This document shows, piece after piece, positions 4,562 through 7,083 of a stretch of 7,083 bases of DNA. Position 1 is the stretch's first letter. Each line of letters begins with the position of its first letter. The notes below the pieces were generated by a model, which saw only the letters and a list, made by a program, of their open reading frames with translations, was not told the origin of the DNA and made no database searches. Source of the stretch: Filomicrobium sp. (GTDB lineage: Bacteria; Pseudomonadota; Alphaproteobacteria; Rhizobiales; Hyphomicrobiaceae); the NCBI GenBank assembly GCA_021775655.1, contig JAJFHK010000046.1, forward strand, positions 1-7,083, read 5' to 3'. The translations under genes and the position numbers were made by a program.

Positions 4562-6760
4562 ATGTCGCAAGGCGTCTCAAAACTTAAAGAGCTGCTGTTT
4601 GAGAACGAAGCTCGGGCCCTGACAGACCTGCAGCACCGAATTGAATCCGTCGCCAGGCTTGGTACCGACCAGCGTGCTGCCTTGTCCCGTGATCTCGACC
4701 GCTTGTCGGCAACCGATACCGCGTTCCGCAATGAAGTAAAGAGCCAGATTGATGCCGTGTTTTCGCGCGCTGGGACGGAGGACCGTTTCCGTACAAGCGT
4801 AGCCAGCGTAATCGACCGCGCCCTCGCTGAAGCCGAAGTGTCCAACCACGACGCACTCTCTGAAGCGGTCGCCCCGCTCGTCGTCAGCACAATCAAACGC
4901 GAGATACACGAGAGCCAGGATGAACTGGTCGAAGCGCTCTACCCGATTACCGGACGTTTGGTGCAGGCCTACGTTGCCAGCGCCATGCGCGAATTGACCG
5001 AACGAATCAATGGCCAGTTGTCGGCCAACCCGACGATGCTGCGGTTCAAGAGCATTCTGTCCGGCCACTCGATGGCAGAACTAGCGCTTGTCCAAGCGCA
5101 GCAATTGCAGGTTGAGGAACTCTATCTCATCCGCCGCGGTTCCGGCGAATTGCTCGCCCGCTGGCCGGATGTAGGTCGTAACCAGAACCGCGACCAAGTC
5201 CTAAGCGGCATCCTGACAGCGATCAATGAATTCTCCCTTGAAGCCTTCTCCGACGACGGCTCCGCACTTCGCCAGATCGACCTCAACACGTCTCAGGTTT
5301 ACCTGCGCGCTTCTCCCCGCCTGTTGCTGGCCGCCAAGTGTAGCGGCCTATCCAACGCCGCCGTCGAGCGCATGATTGACGCCGAATTCATCTACACGCT
5401 GGAACGCCAGCAGGACGAGTGGGAGGAATCGGCCGAAGATCCGCCTCCCCAGGGACGGCGCAATGCGCAGTTGTCAGAGGTCGCAGAACGAATTGAGACA
5501 CGCGTCTCCGAAGTCCGTCAGAAGGTCGAAAACGACAACACCGGCTGGCTGATCTTGAAGTCGGTTAGTTGGATTATCGCACTAATGCTCGCAGGCTGGC
5601 TGGCTTGGGTCGGCTATAAGTACGCCACCACCGAGTGGGTCAGGGAACGCGCCAATACCGTCATAGCGAAAACCGAATCCATGCGCGGCTATCCTGTTCG
5701 CCTCCGCGTCGCTGACTACGGAACCGAAATTTCGCTCGCCGGGCTTGCGCCATCGGCTGCAGCAAAATCGGAGATCATATCCAGTCTCGAAAACGAGCTA
5801 TCAGGTACAGCCGTCAAAGATGAACTTACTGTTGTTCCAACAGCGCCCGATGCAACGCCGCAGATCGTACGCCTGCGCAACGATCTGGAAGCATTCGAAC
5901 GCCGCACCGCGCGCGAAGCATTCGAGCGAAGCACGTCGCGGGCGATCCAAAGACTTGACGGCCTGCCAACAAGCCTGAGCCAGCTAACACAGAACCTCGA
6001 TGCGAGCGAGAAAAGGAACTTCGTACGTGAGACTGCGATAGAAGTCGATGCCGTCAGAACGAGCCTGCTGGATTTGCGTCGTCAAGCATCCTTTCAGGTA
6101 ACTGGCGGTTCAGGAATTGAGAACCGCGAACTCGCCAGCCGCATGGAACAGTTGCGCGCTCGGCTCACCGCAAATACAAATAAGATTGCAGGCCTCCTCG
6201 ACGCCGGCTCGGGGAATTTCGGCACTAAAAATAACGTTGTTCATTCTGAAGGCGGGTTACTCTCCGAAGCAGAGGCGATGGCCATCCAAACCGAGCAGTT
6301 TGCAACTCTGATTGTTGCTCTCGCTCAGGCCGCCAGCATAAAGCCACCGCCACCCGTCGTTATGGCTCCCCCTCCCGCTCCTTCCGGTCCAACGCCGCAC
6401 GAGCAACTGGCCGCTTGGATCCGCGAACACGCGATATTCTTCTCGACCGAAACGCGTTTCCGCGACCCACAAACCGCCTCCCATCACCTCGACCAACTCG
6501 CCAAACTCATGAATGCGACGACTGCAACCATCCGCGTGGTTGGTTTTACCGATGATCAGGGCAGCAGCCAGCAGAATTCGCCACTTTCAAAAGACCGTGC
6601 CGACCTTGTGCGCCGCGCACTTGTTACCCGTGGCGTACCAGCGAACCGCCTGATTGCAATCGGCCGCCTCGATGCCAAAGATATTTCCAGTATCGTTGGC
6701 GACTCCAGTCCAAACCGGCGTGTCGAGTTTGAATTCAGTTTCGTCGGAGAGGCACGCTAA
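4562..6760 (+). CDS. Trans-envelope OmpA-family protein with Roadblock-like, BON-like and peptidoglycan-binding regions
   Basis: This 732-residue single-pass membrane protein belongs to a family I recognise from Rab-like GTPase neighbourhoods. Order: LKELLFENEA helix (8-17) and helical region to about 155; a mixed alpha/beta region (about 160-260; VEELYLIRRGSGELLARW, then VLSGILTAINEF, then VYLRASPRLLLAAKCSG) that I infer to be Roadblock/longin-like; a charged Pro-rich linker (about 283-300); membrane span about 329-352; a BON-like domain (about 366-427); a coiled coil (about 433-545); a PPPP linker (594-611); and an OmpA-like domain (about 618-728). The OmpA domain keeps the residues that bind diaminopimelate in peptidoglycan, Asp664 in GFTDD and Arg679 in LSKDRAD, plus the closing NRRVEFE. 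Topology should be N-in, C-periplasmic. A TAA at 4553-4555 rules out an earlier start; the ribosome binding site is weak. The GTPase gene follows after 44 bp, suggesting an operon. Confidence 0.88.
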   Translation: MSQGVSKLKELLFENEARALTDLQHRIESVARLGTDQRAALSRDLDRLSATDTAFRNEVKSQIDAVFSRAGTEDRFRTSVASVIDRALAEAEVSNHDALSEAVAPLVVSTIKREIHESQDELVEALYPITGRLVQAYVASAMRELTERINGQLSANPTMLRFKSILSGHSMAELALVQAQQLQVEELYLIRRGSGELLARWPDVGRNQNRDQVLSGILTAINEFSLEAFSDDGSALRQIDLNTSQVYLRASPRLLLAAKCSGLSNAAVERMIDAEFIYTLERQQDEWEESAEDPPPQGRRNAQLSEVAERIETRVSEVRQKVENDNTGWLILKSVSWIIALMLAGWLAWVGYKYATTEWVRERANTVIAKTESMRGYPVRLRVADYGTEISLAGLAPSAAAKSEIISSLENELSGTAVKDELTVVPTAPDATPQIVRLRNDLEAFERRTAREAFERSTSRAIQRLDGLPTSLSQLTQNLDASEKRNFVRETAIEVDAVRTSLLDLRRQASFQVTGGSGIENRELASRMEQLRARLTANTNKIAGLLDAGSGNFGTKNNVVHSEGGLLSEAEAMAIQTEQFATLIVALAQAASIKPPPPVVMAPPPAPSGPTPHEQLAAWIREHAIFFSTETRFRDPQTASHHLDQLAKLMNATTATIRVVGFTDDQGSSQQNSPLSKDRADLVRRALVTRGVPANRLIAIGRLDAKDISSIVGDSSPNRRVEFEFSFVGEAR

Positions 6761-6804
6761 GAAAGTTCTGCCGAGCACAACCCCCGAGGAAATTAATCCG
6801 GTAC

Positions 6805-7083
6805 ATGGAAGCAACGCTCGTGGCGTCAAAGAAGGTCATGCTCCTGGGCGAAATCGGCGTTGGCAAGACATCCCTTGTCAATCGCTTCGTGAGCGGCCGC
6901 TTCCGCACCGACTATATGCCGACCATCAACGTCGAGATTTACACCCACAATCTTCCCGAAACAGCAACGCGCCCTGCATTGACGCTACGTATCTGGGATA
7001 CCGACGGCTACTTCGGTGAAACGATCTTTTCCAGCGTCTACCTGAAAAATGCCGCTGCCGCTCTGATCGTCGCCGATGCGACC
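6805..7083 (+). CDS. Rab/Ras-like small GTPase (3' end outside window)
   Basis: Ninety-three residues are visible. The P-loop is GEIGVGKTS (15-23), followed by LVNRFVSGRF. Switch I is DYMPTINVEIY (36-46) with the effector Thr40, very like the 'PTIGVEF' of Rab proteins. The G3 motif is WDTDG (64-68). G4 and G5 motifs lie beyond the window. Known role of the fold: a GTP/GDP switch, cytosolic. Two switch II positions are unusual: the Ala of DTAG is Asp67, and the residue matching catalytic Gln61 of Ras is Tyr69. Hydrolysis may therefore need a partner, as MglA needs the Roadblock protein MglB. ATG at 6805 is the first start in frame; GAGGA at 6786-6790 is a rather distant ribosome binding site (14 nt). 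Its position behind the OmpA-family gene suggests joint function. Confidence 0.9.
   Translation, partial: MEATLVASKKVMLLGEIGVGKTSLVNRFVSGRFRTDYMPTINVEIYTHNLPETATRPALTLRIWDTDGYFGETIFSSVYLKNAAAALIVADAT

Noticed and set aside
4552..5068. Minus-strand open frames opposite the start of the OmpA-family gene
   Set aside because: They overlap a well-supported coding region and their translations show no recognisable domain or conserved motif.

Overview
The window reads as a stretch of alphaproteobacterial chromosome, most likely from the order Hyphomicrobiales. This rests on gene content: an L,D-transpeptidase with an SSGCIRM active site, a DUF1007 protein, a SoxS-like thioredoxin and a DUF2853 protein. 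The order is inference; no rRNA or marker gene is present. All confident genes lie on the + strand.

Left part (1-3538). The 3' end of a YkuD-type L,D-transpeptidase gene comes first and is closed by a strong rho-independent terminator. Then follow separately spaced genes, most with periplasmic export signals: a DUF1007 (ZevA-like) metal-associated protein, a small exported CxxC thioredoxin, and a Tat-exported TRAP-type solute-binding protein. The last has no DctQ/DctM membrane partners in view, and its ligand pocket looks altered. Its Shine-Dalgarno sequence sits in the 3' arm of a small hairpin. A cytosolic DUF2853 protein closes this part. Gaps of 108-180 bp and several hairpins suggest separate transcription units rather than one operon.

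Middle (3539-4134). About 600 bp holds no confident gene. It contains a perfectly spaced 21-bp tandem repeat, a region able to fold into a nested hairpin, and a plausible 41-codon gene just upstream of the next cluster.

Right part (4135-7083). This is the most interesting region. A 102-residue coiled-coil protein is followed by a 732-residue single-pass membrane protein, then by a Rab/Ras-like small GTPase cut by the window end. The large protein has a cytoplasmic Roadblock/longin-like region, a membrane span, a BON-like domain, a coiled coil, a proline-rich linker and an OmpA-like peptidoglycan-binding domain. I infer a trans-envelope module: the GTPase would act on the cytoplasmic half while the OmpA domain anchors the assembly to peptidoglycan. 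The small coiled-coil protein carries the same ELL-type motif as the N-terminus of the large protein, so the two may share a partner. The GTPase lacks the usual catalytic glutamine and alanine of switch II, which suggests hydrolysis depends on a partner protein.
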